DNA of 64,000 nt from CAVUUN01 sp964421755 (GTDB taxonomy: Bacteria > Acidobacteriota > UBA6911 > RPQK01), in assembly GCA_964421755.1 (NCBI GenBank), contig CAYQYP010000368.1:57324-121323 (forward strand). The letters run 5' to 3'. Positions 1 to 9,618 of the stretch are shown piece after piece. Within the stretch, counting starts at the first letter, position 1. Every line of letters begins with the position of its first letter. Position numbers and translations under genes: made by a program. Below the pieces are notes generated by a model that did no database searches, had not been told where the DNA came from, and saw only the letters and a program-made list of their open reading frames with translations.

Positions 1-244
1 GGTCCTCTTCCAGACTAGCCATGCGGTCAGCTGCAACGATCGCAAGGATGCCCAGCACAACGAAGAGAATCCAGATGAGCGGAAGTTGAATCGCGGGCAG
101 AAAAACGTGAATGAGGATAACCAGCAGGAGCCCCTCGGCCGCGCCCCAGGTCCCTGGGGCAAGGGGCATACGACCTGCGCCGAAGCCGGTCGCGAAAGCA
201 CGGACGAGGTGGTCGGTCTTATTCTGGTTCAGCATCCGTGTCAT
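1..244 (-). CDS. pgpA: Phosphatidylglycerophosphatase A, N-terminal part (runs off left edge)
   Basis: The first 81 codons of a leftward gene are visible. They contain FATGFGAGRMPLAPGTWG near residue 18, the signature N-terminal segment of PgpA, followed by two hydrophobic stretches. PgpA enzymes are inner-membrane lipid phosphatases that convert phosphatidylglycerophosphate to phosphatidylglycerol. The ATG at 244 overlaps yacG by 26 bp; an in-frame ATG at 235 is equally possible. The overlap suggests translational coupling at the end of a rimO-yacG-pgpA operon. The C-terminal half lies outside the window, so intactness cannot be judged. Confidence 0.85.
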   Translation of the reverse strand, partial: MTRMLNQNKTDHLVRAFATGFGAGRMPLAPGTWGAAEGLLLVILIHVFLPAIQLPLIWILFVVLGILAIVAADRMASLEED

Positions 245-419
245 GATCCTGAGCGACCGGTTTTTCCTGTTCCTCTTTTTTCTCGCCTGCTACTCGATAC
301 TCGCCCTCTAACCAACGGTAAAGATCAACCATTCGGCAACGTTCACTGCAAAACGGCAGGAATGGGTTGTCGCGAGCGACTTCGGTCTTACAGTTGGGAC
401 ACCGGAGGACAGCAGTCAT
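219..419 (-). CDS. yacG: YacG-like zinc-binding DNA gyrase inhibitor
   Basis: This 66-residue protein has CPNC near the N-terminus and FCSERCRMVDLYRWLEGEYR in the middle, the CxxC...CxxxC zinc site and following motif of the YacG family. YacG in Escherichia coli binds GyrB and inhibits DNA gyrase; whether that holds here is inference. The C-terminal 20 residues are acidic and low-complexity. Its start overlaps the rimO stop by 4 bp (ATGA), so it is probably translated by coupling to rimO. Length is usual for the family. Confidence 0.88.
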   Translation of the reverse strand: MTAVLRCPNCKTEVARDNPFLPFCSERCRMVDLYRWLEGEYRVAGEKKEEQEKPVAQDHDTDAEPE

Positions 420-1750
420 CGAGCAACGTTTCCAACAAGGTCGTAGTCAAAGACCTCCGTGATCAGAACTTCGCGAATCTGGCCCGATTCCACGCCATCA
501 TTGATCCCGTCGTTCAGATAGACAACACCGTCGATGTCGGGCGCCTGCGTGGACAATCGCCCCTGCCAGAGCAGGTCACTCTCAGCTGACGGACCTTCGA
601 TGAGCACCGGGTGCTTCTGACGGACGAGTTGTCGGTTGCTCCGTCGGGAGATCCGGGCTTGCAGTTTCATCAGTCGGTCTCGTCTCTCGTCTTTTAGCTC
701 TTCCGGAACCTTATCGTCCAAATCGTTGGCGCCGGACCCTTCCTCGTCAGAATAGGAGAAGACGCCAAGCCGATCAAACTGTACGTTTGAAACGAAATCG
801 AGCAGTTCCCGATAGTCTTCTTCGGCCTCGCCCGGGAAGCCGACGATCATGGTAGTACGAATTGCGACCGCCGGGATAGCGGCTCTTATGCGCCCCACCA
901 GTTTCTCGAGCGACATCCGGTTGCCGCCGCGTTTCATCCGTTTAAGAACACGTGAAGACACGTGCTGAAGCGGTATGTCGATGTACTTACAGGCGGTCGG
1001 CGTTTCCGCGATCGCCCTGAGGAGCTCGGGGTACAGGGTATTCGGATACGTGTACAGCGACCGGATCCAAGGCAGCCCCTCGATCTTGCCCAATTCCCTG
1101 ATCAGCTGGGCCAAACCCTGACGATTGCCCAGGTCCCACCCGTACATCGTCGTGTCCTGACCAATCAGGTTCAACTCTCGCACTCCTCCTGCGACGAGGC
1201 GCCGAGCCTCAGCGAGGATTGACTCCATTGTCCGGCTGCGGAATCGACCGCGCATCGTGGGAATGACGCAGAAAGTGCAGGGATGATCACACCCTTCGGC
1301 GATCTTGAGATAGGCGGAGTAGGAAGGGGTTGTCAGAAGCCTCGGGTCGGAGTCGGTGTACAGGTAAGGCGCCTGGCCGTTGACCGGAATCTCCCGAACC
1401 AACTGATCCGAACAGACGTCGAGGATTTGCGGAATCTGGTTGGTGCCGATCACCGCATCCACTTCCGGAATCTGCTCCAGGATCTCGCGTCGGTACCGCT
1501 CGACCAGGCATCCGGCGACTACCAGGCGTCGGCAGTTGCCCGAGACTTTCTGCTCGGCCATCTCGAGAATGGTGTCGATCGACTCCTGCTTGGCGCTTTC
1601 AATGAACCCGCAGGTGTTCACGACGATAATCTCGGCCTCCGATTGGGTCGCCGTTATTTCGTGCCCGTGTCTTGTCAGGAGTCCAAGCATCACCTCGCTA
1701 TCGACGAGGTTCTTCGGACACCCAAGGCTGACAAAACCGATCTTGGCCAT
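416..1750 (-). CDS. rimO: Ribosomal protein S12 methylthiotransferase
   Basis: This 444-residue radical SAM enzyme starts with KIGFVSLGCPKNLVDSE, typical of RimO rather than MiaB. The N-terminal MTTase domain carries its conserved cysteines (GCPKN, NTCGF, AGCLVERY). The radical SAM cluster motif is CDHPCTFC near residue 154, and a TRAM domain forms the last 65 residues. RimO adds a methylthio group to an aspartate of ribosomal protein S12 and needs two [4Fe-4S] clusters. It leads the rimO-yacG-pgpA cluster. A 256-bp gap with a 52-bp-arm hairpin separates it from the transglutaminase gene upstream. Confidence 0.95.
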   Translation of the reverse strand: MAKIGFVSLGCPKNLVDSEVMLGLLTRHGHEITATQSEAEIIVVNTCGFIESAKQESIDTILEMAEQKVSGNCRRLVVAGCLVERYRREILEQIPEVDAVIGTNQIPQILDVCSDQLVREIPVNGQAPYLYTDSDPRLLTTPSYSAYLKIAEGCDHPCTFCVIPTMRGRFRSRTMESILAEARRLVAGGVRELNLIGQDTTMYGWDLGNRQGLAQLIRELGKIEGLPWIRSLYTYPNTLYPELLRAIAETPTACKYIDIPLQHVSSRVLKRMKRGGNRMSLEKLVGRIRAAIPAVAIRTTMIVGFPGEAEEDYRELLDFVSNVQFDRLGVFSYSDEEGSGANDLDDKVPEELKDERRDRLMKLQARISRRSNRQLVRQKHPVLIEGPSAESDLLWQGRLSTQAPDIDGVVYLNDGINDGVESGQIREVLITEVFDYDLVGNVAR

Positions 1751-1851
1751 AAACGCTCATTATACAGGACACAATAGGTCCGACTTCCAAGTGAGGACTG
1801 ACGTGGTTTTCTGCGCACTCTCCGAGACGCGCAGCTTTGGGGCGTTACCCA

Positions 1852-1978
1852 GCCAACCGGGCCATAAAGCGGCGGATTCTGAACCGCGAATCCGCCCTAC
1901 GACTGAGTGCTTCCGCACGGTGAGCGGTCGTAGGGCGGATTCGCGGTTCAGAATCCGCCGCTTTATGGCCCGGTTGGC
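1852..1978. repeat. Perfect 52-bp inverted repeat, family A copy 1
   Basis: Arms at 1852-1903 and 1927-1978 are perfect reverse complements over 52 bp around a 23-base loop. The ends read GCCAACCGGGCC. A second copy lies at 51102-51228. Next to this copy, at 1772-1792, is a degenerate form of the palindrome seen intact at 35373-35392. It sits between two same-strand genes. No coding potential or U-run is seen, so it is better explained as a small non-autonomous palindromic element than as a classical terminator. Confidence 0.9.
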
Positions 1979-2006
1979 GAGATTGTTCGAGCGCGACTGT
2001 GGCCCC

Positions 2007-4124
2007 CTACCCCGCGCTTGCTCTTCTGATCTGGCTGAGCACGGAGCGGATCGCCGAAACATCCGCGCTCCGGAGAGGCACGTTGCCGAAGCGGTTTCGG
2101 TAGTACGTTTCGGTGAGATCGATGGCAGGTTCGGCCAGTGTGGCGGGAGTGAGTCGAACCGCGAATTCTCTAGGCGTCTCCGCGAGGTTCTTGATATGTC
2201 CCTTCTTGCGTAGGATCTCCAGCATCTCGAGGTAATAATCCGGAGCCAACTGATCCGATGAACGCCTCAGTATGTCCTTCCGGATCAAGAGCCGTATGAA
2301 CCTGCGATATCGATAGGCAACGAATCCGACAACTATCGGGGACAGGAGCCAGAGCCATGACAAGGTCACTGACTTTCGCAAATTCCCGAGCCACAGATAG
2401 ACGGCCGTCTTCGCGTGATGGATTTGCCGGCTGATTCCGAAGCCGCCCTCCCAGCGTTCGGTCAGCCAGAGCCCGAACGAATGGAACAGGGTTATCTGCC
2501 GCATCCGGTCGAAGCTCATCAACTCCGTCCAGAACGTATCCAAGGCATCCAGCCACTCGCTGCTGATTCTCGCGATCAGGTAAGGACTCGGAGGCCGACC
2601 CGACGGCGTTGGGTCAAATTCGATCCAACCCGCTCGGCCGAAGTAACCCTCCACCCAGCTGTGGGCATCCGACTGCCTGACCACAAAATGCCCACTCCAG
2701 TTGTTGTATTCGCCCTGCCTGAAGCCATTGACCAGCCGGCATGGAATACCGAGGCTGCGCATCAGCACAGCCTGCGCGGTAGCGAAATACTCGCAATGGC
2801 CGGACTTGTGGACGAACAGGAAGTCATGGAGTGGATTTTGTCCTCCACCAGCCTTGTTGCTGAGATCGTAGGTATAGTTGCGCTTCAAATACCTCTCAAT
2901 CGCCAAAGCCGCATCCAGCGGGCTTCGTGTGCCGACCGTAATGGTTTCGGCCAATCGCGCAATACCGGGTGCGAGAGCAGGTTTTTGGAGGAATCGAGGC
3001 AGAATCTCCCGATCAACCGGGATCACGCCCTGATTGGACAGGTCGACTGTCTGCAGCCTGGCCCGGAGCACTCTGTCACGGCGACTCGAGACATCCGAGT
3101 AAACCGTGTAAATAACCCGACCGGAGGGGTGGGGCAGAAAATAGAAGCAGTCGTTGGCGTCCGGCACCACGACGCCCCGGTGCCCGCCCCCTCGCGTGTA
3201 CGTAATCATGTTCGGAGCTGCGAAAATCAGATTCGTAAAAGGCTCGACATAGAACTCCTGCCTGACCAGAAACTCGTCGGGCCGTCGGCTCCTCGGTACA
3301 AGAAATCCGCTAGACGTTCCTTGATGAAGCATTTCCTGCCGGTGCCGGAGGCTGTTTACCCACGTCTTGCCGTCGAAGTGATCCAGACCAACGCCTCGCC
3401 ATTTGACCTCGGCCGGGAAAAGCTCCAGGTCGACGTCGACCTTGACGCGCATGACCATCCGGCTGTCGGAGAGAATCGGTCCCATTTCCCCTAGACTCAC
3501 GCGGTTCGAGAATCCGGTGAGGCTGGACATCCCTCGTCCGTTGGTCGCCAGAAAACCGAAAGGTGTCCTGGGGATGACGATGAAAAGCGGAATCGACAGG
3601 AGGACGATCAATCCGGTCACCAGCCCGGCCATCTGCAGATACGCCCCGTGCGAAAAGGGTATCTTTCGGTTTTCCAGGTGCGCCTTCCTCGTTTCGTGGA
3701 GCATGAAGGTCAAGATTGCGCAGAAAAGGTAAACACCCAGACCGACGACGAAGAAGATGGACAGCGTGTAGCTCGAGGCAAGCAGGACGTAGACGAACGA
3801 AATCAGATAGAGAATCAGATAATCCCGGCCGGTTTTCAGGCTGAACAGCTTGACGAGACTTACCAGCAGCAGAAGGTGAATTAGGGAATCCATCAGACTG
3901 GTCACGAGAACCGAGTCGACCAGCAGCCAGACCATCAAAGCGAGCACCACCACCAGCTGAAACCGCCCCGCCAGGAACCTTAGCTGGTATCTCCAACTGA
4001 TTGCTGTAGCGCCAAGATAGACAGAGGCCAGGGCGATGGAGATCCCCCCTGAAAAAACCAGCGTCAGGAAGGAAACGATCAGGAGCAGGTAACTGTAAAA
4101 CTTAAATGCCCCGTCACACGTCAT
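2007..4124 (-). CDS. TgpA-like membrane transglutaminase-domain protein
   Basis: This 705-residue protein has about six N-terminal membrane segments (residues 5-190, DUF3488 type), a large extracytoplasmic region, a transglutaminase-like domain and a C-terminal helix followed by a DUF4129-like tail. The likely catalytic cysteine is in KSGHCEYFATA, the histidine in DAHSWVEGYF and the aspartate in WIEFDPTP. The order matches the TgpA/DUF3488 family of periplasmic-side transglutaminase-like proteins. It lies 19 bp after the DUF58 gene and shares an operon with moxR, a common trio whose exact role is not settled. The substrate is unknown. Confidence 0.85.
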   Translation of the reverse strand: MTCDGAFKFYSYLLLIVSFLTLVFSGGISIALASVYLGATAISWRYQLRFLAGRFQLVVVLALMVWLLVDSVLVTSLMDSLIHLLLLVSLVKLFSLKTGRDYLILYLISFVYVLLASSYTLSIFFVVGLGVYLFCAILTFMLHETRKAHLENRKIPFSHGAYLQMAGLVTGLIVLLSIPLFIVIPRTPFGFLATNGRGMSSLTGFSNRVSLGEMGPILSDSRMVMRVKVDVDLELFPAEVKWRGVGLDHFDGKTWVNSLRHRQEMLHQGTSSGFLVPRSRRPDEFLVRQEFYVEPFTNLIFAAPNMITYTRGGGHRGVVVPDANDCFYFLPHPSGRVIYTVYSDVSSRRDRVLRARLQTVDLSNQGVIPVDREILPRFLQKPALAPGIARLAETITVGTRSPLDAALAIERYLKRNYTYDLSNKAGGGQNPLHDFLFVHKSGHCEYFATAQAVLMRSLGIPCRLVNGFRQGEYNNWSGHFVVRQSDAHSWVEGYFGRAGWIEFDPTPSGRPPSPYLIARISSEWLDALDTFWTELMSFDRMRQITLFHSFGLWLTERWEGGFGISRQIHHAKTAVYLWLGNLRKSVTLSWLWLLSPIVVGFVAYRYRRFIRLLIRKDILRRSSDQLAPDYYLEMLEILRKKGHIKNLAETPREFAVRLTPATLAEPAIDLTETYYRNRFGNVPLRSADVSAIRSVLSQIRRASAG

Positions 4125-4143
4125 ACCGGCGTTTCGTCCACGA

Positions 4144-5430
4144 CTAAAGTCTCAGATAATCGACAACCTCGTTGGCGGGCCCGGCGCCCTGAATGCCGGC
4201 GCCCACGAGCAACGAGTACGGAGGCAAATCGTCGAGCACCAGATCGCACTGGTCGGTCGGCTGCACGGTTGCCAGTTGCTCCATCAGAGCCCGATAGCTT
4301 TCAGGTGCCCCGTTTACCGTAATCGAAAACTCGCCACTCTTCACCGTAAACCGCTGGCCATTCTCGCGCAGCGTATGACAAAGCGTCGCGATGTACGAGA
4401 CGCCTTTCTCAAATGCGGCCGTGGTTTCAGGCGTACGCACCGGCAGGTAGCGGGAGAAGACGAGGTTCAGCGTCTGGTCTTCTTCGGCCGCCAGATCCTT
4501 GACCATCAGCTTGGACGTCTTGGCGGTCGACTTCCAATGTACGAAGCGGGCGTTGTCGCCGGCCGCGTAGCCGCGAATATTGTACAAACCTCCTCCCTGA
4601 CCCCGGACAAATTTCTCGACCAGACTTTGTGTTTGTGGATAACGAGAGGAAAGCGCGCTGACCTCCGAGAGAGCGGGATAGATCACGATGTTTCCAGACG
4701 CGGTGATCCTCCGGCCCCGGAGGAAGAAGCCAAACGGAAAGGTAGTTTTTGCTTCGAACCCGTCCACGGGATAAAGGCCGCGTTTTTTGAACGCGCACTT
4801 GAGAATCAGGCTCAGTCTTTCCCCGGCTCTCACGAACGGAAACTCTTGTTCCTGTGCAAAGAAGTCTGTCGCCTCTTCCACCGGAGAAGCTTCACCGGGG
4901 GATCCCGATGTCTGGCCGCGACCTTTCAGCCGGATACCAAACGAGGGGAACCATCTCTTCATATTGTGCAGCGTCAAGAGGAAAACAGCCGTCTGCCCCG
5001 CGTGAATGGACTCTGGAGCTTTTAGACTCACGTGCAGGTTCTGAAGAACCAGGTTTGCCACAATGCCCGAAACGATCAGAGACGCCAGCAGCGCAGCCAG
5101 AATCAGGATCAGCAGGTTGTTTCCGGTATTCAGAGCGGAAAACGCCAGGATAAAGATGATGAGGATGAAAAGCGCGCCCCGACGGGTGAACCTGAAGTAA
5201 TACATGCGGGTCAGGAAATCGAGCTTCAGGCGCAGGACCAGCCTCGGAATCAGGAGCGCACTAACCAGTATCAGCAAGACCAGAGAGATCACGGACAGAA
5301 AAATGGCAGCGTAATATTCCCCCTGAGCGCGGGCGACCGAGCCAAACAGAGCAAGCACCCCGGCGACAACAAGCGAGATGGTGCTCCACACCAGCCTCTT
5401 CGCGTCAGGGGATTTCAGAAACCTCGGCAT
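4144..5430 (-). CDS. DUF58 domain protein
   Basis: This 428-residue protein has two early hydrophobic hairpins (about residues 15-65 and 85-130). Its C-terminal DUF58/von Willebrand-like region contains ARFVHWKSTAKTSKLMVKDL, which matches the family motif. An ATG at 5583 would add 51 low-complexity residues overlapping moxR. I prefer the ATG at 5430, two bases after the moxR stop and preceded by GGAGCAGG. DUF58 proteins are usually partners of MoxR ATPases and transglutaminase proteins, as here. Their molecular activity is poorly known. Confidence 0.85.
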   Translation of the reverse strand: MPRFLKSPDAKRLVWSTISLVVAGVLALFGSVARAQGEYYAAIFLSVISLVLLILVSALLIPRLVLRLKLDFLTRMYYFRFTRRGALFILIIFILAFSALNTGNNLLILILAALLASLIVSGIVANLVLQNLHVSLKAPESIHAGQTAVFLLTLHNMKRWFPSFGIRLKGRGQTSGSPGEASPVEEATDFFAQEQEFPFVRAGERLSLILKCAFKKRGLYPVDGFEAKTTFPFGFFLRGRRITASGNIVIYPALSEVSALSSRYPQTQSLVEKFVRGQGGGLYNIRGYAAGDNARFVHWKSTAKTSKLMVKDLAAEEDQTLNLVFSRYLPVRTPETTAAFEKGVSYIATLCHTLRENGQRFTVKSGEFSITVNGAPESYRALMEQLATVQPTDQCDLVLDDLPPYSLLVGAGIQGAGPANEVVDYLRL

Positions 5431-5432
5431 GA

Positions 5433-6398
5433 CTATAGGGGGATTTCCACCTGCTCCATCAGGGCCTGGACCACTGCCTCCGCTTCCTGGGTTCGTGACA
5501 GTGGAGACGAGTATTTGCTGCTCACCATGATCCGATGCGAAAAAACTGGAATGACGAGGCGCTTGACATCGTCCGGCACACAATAGTCCCGCCCCTGAAG
5601 GAATGCGAGCGCCTGCGCAGCACGATAGAGCGACATCGTGCCCCTCGGGCTGACGCCTACGGTTATCAAGTCCGAGGACCGGGTCGCCTGCGCGAGCGTC
5701 ATGATGTAATCCAGCAGATCTTCGTGGACGGAAACTGCGTCGATCGACTTCTGAGCCCTGAGGATGTCCTCGGCCGTCACTGCCGGTTGCAGGTGATCCG
5801 CCGCCTCGTAGCTGATTTGCGAGCGGATGATCTGCTTTTCGTCCTCTTTCTTCGGGTAACCCATCCGGATTCTCATCAGGAACCGGTCGAGCTGCGATTC
5901 GGGAAGCGGATAAGTGCCATGGTGTTCGACCGGGTTCTGCGTGGCGACAACGACGAAGGGCGCCGGAAGAGGGTAGCTCTGATCCTCGACTGTCACCTTC
6001 CCTTCGCTCATCGCTTCCAGCAACGCACTCTGGGTCTTGGGGGTCGTGCGATTGATCTCGTCGGCCAGCACCACGTTGGCAAACAAGGGCCCTTTTCGGA
6101 ATTCGAACCGTTGCGCCGCCTGATTGAAAATCGAGACGCCGGTCAGATCGGAAGGCAGAAGGTCGCTGGTGAACTGGATCCTCTGAAAACTGCAGTCGAA
6201 CGACCGCGCCAACGCGTGGGCCAGTGTAGTTTTCCCTACTCCGGGAACGTCTTCGATCAGGAGATGGCCACGGGCCAGAAGGGCCACGATCGCCAATTCG
6301 ATGACATCGGGCTTGCCTTTGATGACCTGCTCGACCGAGTCCTTGAGAGACCGCACTCTTGTTTCAAACTGCGTGGCTGTTTCCACGGTCTGTATCAT
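5433..6398 (-). CDS. MoxR family AAA+ ATPase
   Basis: This 321-residue AAA+ protein has Walker A DVPGVGKTTLAHAL near residue 51, Walker B VVLADEINRTTPKTQ near residue 109 and the sensor segment VVATQNPVEHHGTYPLPESQ. MoxR ATPases act as chaperone-like factors for the assembly or activation of partner complexes. The adjacent DUF58 and transglutaminase genes are the expected partners. The chosen ATG at 6398 begins MIQTVETATQF; an upstream ATG at 6455 would add 19 unlikely residues. It is the first gene of the leftward operon. Confidence 0.9.
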   Translation of the reverse strand: MIQTVETATQFETRVRSLKDSVEQVIKGKPDVIELAIVALLARGHLLIEDVPGVGKTTLAHALARSFDCSFQRIQFTSDLLPSDLTGVSIFNQAAQRFEFRKGPLFANVVLADEINRTTPKTQSALLEAMSEGKVTVEDQSYPLPAPFVVVATQNPVEHHGTYPLPESQLDRFLMRIRMGYPKKEDEKQIIRSQISYEAADHLQPAVTAEDILRAQKSIDAVSVHEDLLDYIMTLAQATRSSDLITVGVSPRGTMSLYRAAQALAFLQGRDYCVPDDVKRLVIPVFSHRIMVSSKYSSPLSRTQEAEAVVQALMEQVEIPL

Positions 6399-6631
6399 AC
6401 CGTGTTTACCGCGACCGGCGAAAGACACGGCGGGGGGAGAGCAGCGGGGAGGCAATCAGTCCACGTAAGAAACCATTGGGGAACCGATTTTCCGTATGAC
6501 ATCGGCATGACGGCGCAACTTGTCGCTAGCGGGACAGGCCCCACCTCCGGCATTGTCGAAAGGCACGGTAGTAGAACGACGGCATCCGTCGGATCGAGGA
6601 ACAGTCGCAGTGTAAGGAGGAGAGTCCGGAC

Positions 6632-9607
6632 ATGACCACGTTTCGCAGACTCATTACGCCGCTCAGCTGGTTAGTGCCGCTGGTCGCCCTGTCGGTTTGC
6701 AGTCTGTTCTTTTTCACCGGCGCATCCCGGGAGCCGAAGAGGTCCGTGGCGGACTGGCTAATCGAAAATCAAGTGATCTCTGCCGCCGAAGCGCAAGCGG
6801 CTGTCCTGACACTGCCCGGAGGCTGGAGAGTCCCGCTGACGTCCATCTCACGCCCTGTGCTTCCAGCGGTCCTGCCGCCAAACGTTTCGGCCGCCGGGAA
6901 CACCGGGCGCCCCATCATCTTTCCTCATTTCGGCGATGGCGCGATGGGCGGGGGACTCGCCATGAGCACGACCCTCTTCCTGGCCAACGACCTCGCAACT
7001 GCGGTCAATGCCCAGATTCGATTCTTTGGGAATGACGGGAGCCCCCTGAGTTTATCCTTGGATGGCACCGCAGGCAGCACGTTTGCGGTCGCACTCAACC
7101 CGCGCGAGATGAAACGGCTGAAGACGTCGGGTTCGGGTGCCGTCAAATCGGGCTGGATCCGAATCGACGCCGACCAGCCACTGAGCGCGACCATCAGCTT
7201 CGGAATTTCGCAATCCAACGGGTCCCTGGTTACCGACCTGGGCATCGCGGAATCGATCCCAGGAACGAATTTCACGCTTTTCGCCGACACCATCGGAGCA
7301 GCGAACACGGGAATCGGGGTGGTTAACCCGAGCGAGTCGCAGGCCCTCACCCTGCACTTGGAGTTGCGCCGCGCTAACGGGGCACTGGTCGGCAGCACCG
7401 ACATCAACCTTCCTCCCAGAGCCCACATGGCCTCGTTCTTGAACGAGATTTTCCAGGGAGTCGTCGGCATAGGGGAGTTCGAAGGATCGATGGTCATCAC
7501 GTCGGCTCAGCCGTTCGCCGGGGTGACTCTCAGGACGCTGGCGGACCAGCTCACCTCCGTCCCGCTGGTGTCTCCGGCACCGGCGGACAGTACCCGGACT
7601 AACCTGGCACTCAGTCACGTGGGCAACGGCTCGGCGGGCGGCATCCAGTTAAGGACGACCGTCCTTCTGATCAACAACACGGACCAGGCCACGACCGGCA
7701 CCGTAGATTTCCTCCTTTCCGACGGGAACCCGATGTCCGTCAAGATCGGCAACACCACGGCAAGCTCGTTTCCCTTCAACCTTCCGCCCCGTGCGGTCTC
7801 GCGGCTCGTGACAAGCGGCGAGGGAACGCTTGTGGCCGGCTGGGCGCGAGTGTCGATGGACCAGCCGATATCGGGGTCCGGGATCTTCCACATGTACAAC
7901 GCGGCGGGAAGCGTGATCAGCGAAGCGGGCGTTGAAGCGGCTCCGCTGAAGACGAAGTCTCGTCTCGTCGCGGACACCATGGGGAACGCTAACACCGGGA
8001 TTGCGCTCGTCAATCCGAACGCCGACGGCGAAGGCGACATCATGTCTGCCACCGTCCGGCTTTTCCGCAAGACAGGGGAACAGGTCAGCTCAAAGAGCAT
8101 CGATTTGGAGCCGCTGAAGCACACCGCCCAGTTCCTGACCGAGATCTTCTCGAACGTTCCGAACATCGGGGAGTTTGAGGGTGTGGTCTGGATAGAGACA
8201 GACCTGCCCGCCGCACAAATGAGCTTGCGACAAGTCGGAGCGACGACCACCTCGATGCCGGTCTGGGCGAGGAAATATGGCTTTGCGCCACATAGCGTTT
8301 TGACGGTTGCTCAGAACGTGGCGGGCCAACCACCCGCGCTCGAATGGCTCGTCCATCAGAACAGTGAGGATTACAGTATCGAGACCATCACGCTTTCCTG
8401 CCCCGATTTCGGGTTCAGCCCGAACAATTTCGAGCGGGGCGAGGAGATCGGGCAAGGATACGTTCCAGCCGAGACGAACACCGGCGCCTATTCGCTGGTT
8501 GCGACCAAGAACGGCGCCGGCGAATTCGACGTCATCGACATCAGTTCTGGGGCGTCCCGATTTGCGACAGGCAAGATCCTGGGCTCCGCTTCTTCGGGGT
8601 TCCAGATCCAACTCACGATGCTCCAAGCTCTGGCTTCAACTTACTCCTGGAGTGCTTCCGATCTCCGATTTTTCATTCACGCGGGACTCATCAATCCCCC
8701 CTCTTCAACCAAGACCGTCGCGGTAACGACTGATTTCACGTCCGTGTCCGGCAACAAGAACTACGAGGCGCGATATGCCCGGAAAACGACTCACCCCTTG
8801 TCTTTCGTCGCACCTGACGTCACGAGGGCAACGGCCATCCGGCTGGGGTCTCTGTTTCTCTCCCCTCGGGCCACGGGCACGATCTTCGGTTCGAACCTCG
8901 GGGCCACTCCCCAGGTCATTTGCCCCGTGGCCGGCGGCGGGACTGCGGCCGCCGACATCATCGAAGTGGCTGCCGACCGGGTCGACTTCTTCGTTCCGCC
9001 AGACATCGCACGGGGAGTCATCCGGGTTGACAACGGAACGGGACCGGGGAATGCGCTAACCTGCCCGGTTATCTTCGCACCGAGCATGGACGTCCAACCG
9101 GCTTCCAAGATAGGCGGGGCCGACACGACCTTCACGTTCACGTTCAACCAAGGGTTGGAGGAGTACGCGCTCAGCACCTTCGCGCTGACGCTTCACGGTG
9201 TCACAGCCAATCTCGCAGGACTTGCGGCCGGCACAAAGGTGGGCGGCGGAACGGTGGAGGGACCCGATTCCGCCAGCTTCGATATCAAAGTGGACACGGC
9301 CGGCACCGCGACAGTGAACCTGGGTCTGTACCAATCGGGGGCGACAAATCCCACGGCCACGGTGATCCTATCGAAGGTAACCGGGGGAGTCAGATTCGTG
9401 TACTCTCCAGTCGAGGCGCCCACTCTCCCGGAAATCTACTCCGAGGCAAACGAACTGGAGCTCAACTTCACCGGTATTCCCATCCGGCTGCCGGCAGCGA
9501 CGAACCGGGTTTCGGCGGTGGCTTTGCTGCAATCGGGACCAACCGGACCGGGTGGCGCGCAATCTGCGGCGCAGGTCTTGGCCAGACAGACATTCAAGAC
9601 TGAATAG
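6632..9607 (+). CDS. Large secreted repeat protein
   Basis: This 991-residue protein starts behind a strong ribosome site (TAAGGAGGAG) and an N-terminal hydrophobic signal or anchor (about residues 12-32). Two divergent copies of a roughly 215-residue module follow (about residues 100-310 and 327-545). Both contain segments like TSGxGxxxxGWxRxxxDQPxS, ADTxGxANTGIxxVNP and FLxEIFxxVxxIGEFEG. The C-terminal 400 residues are beta-rich with an IPT/TIG-like stretch near residues 745-810. I do not recognise a function; surface or extracellular-matrix attachment is a guess. The next gene follows after 11 bp and is probably co-transcribed. Confidence 0.8.
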   Translation: MTTFRRLITPLSWLVPLVALSVCSLFFFTGASREPKRSVADWLIENQVISAAEAQAAVLTLPGGWRVPLTSISRPVLPAVLPPNVSAAGNTGRPIIFPHFGDGAMGGGLAMSTTLFLANDLATAVNAQIRFFGNDGSPLSLSLDGTAGSTFAVALNPREMKRLKTSGSGAVKSGWIRIDADQPLSATISFGISQSNGSLVTDLGIAESIPGTNFTLFADTIGAANTGIGVVNPSESQALTLHLELRRANGALVGSTDINLPPRAHMASFLNEIFQGVVGIGEFEGSMVITSAQPFAGVTLRTLADQLTSVPLVSPAPADSTRTNLALSHVGNGSAGGIQLRTTVLLINNTDQATTGTVDFLLSDGNPMSVKIGNTTASSFPFNLPPRAVSRLVTSGEGTLVAGWARVSMDQPISGSGIFHMYNAAGSVISEAGVEAAPLKTKSRLVADTMGNANTGIALVNPNADGEGDIMSATVRLFRKTGEQVSSKSIDLEPLKHTAQFLTEIFSNVPNIGEFEGVVWIETDLPAAQMSLRQVGATTTSMPVWARKYGFAPHSVLTVAQNVAGQPPALEWLVHQNSEDYSIETITLSCPDFGFSPNNFERGEEIGQGYVPAETNTGAYSLVATKNGAGEFDVIDISSGASRFATGKILGSASSGFQIQLTMLQALASTYSWSASDLRFFIHAGLINPPSSTKTVAVTTDFTSVSGNKNYEARYARKTTHPLSFVAPDVTRATAIRLGSLFLSPRATGTIFGSNLGATPQVICPVAGGGTAAADIIEVAADRVDFFVPPDIARGVIRVDNGTGPGNALTCPVIFAPSMDVQPASKIGGADTTFTFTFNQGLEEYALSTFALTLHGVTANLAGLAAGTKVGGGTVEGPDSASFDIKVDTAGTATVNLGLYQSGATNPTATVILSKVTGGVRFVYSPVEAPTLPEIYSEANELELNFTGIPIRLPAATNRVSAVALLQSGPTGPGGAQSAAQVLARQTFKTE

Positions 9608-9618
9608 AGGGAGCGCAC

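Noticed and set aside
5535..6635. 366-codon plus-strand frame opposite moxR
   Set aside because: Antisense to a MoxR ATPase with intact Walker motifs; no family features of its own.
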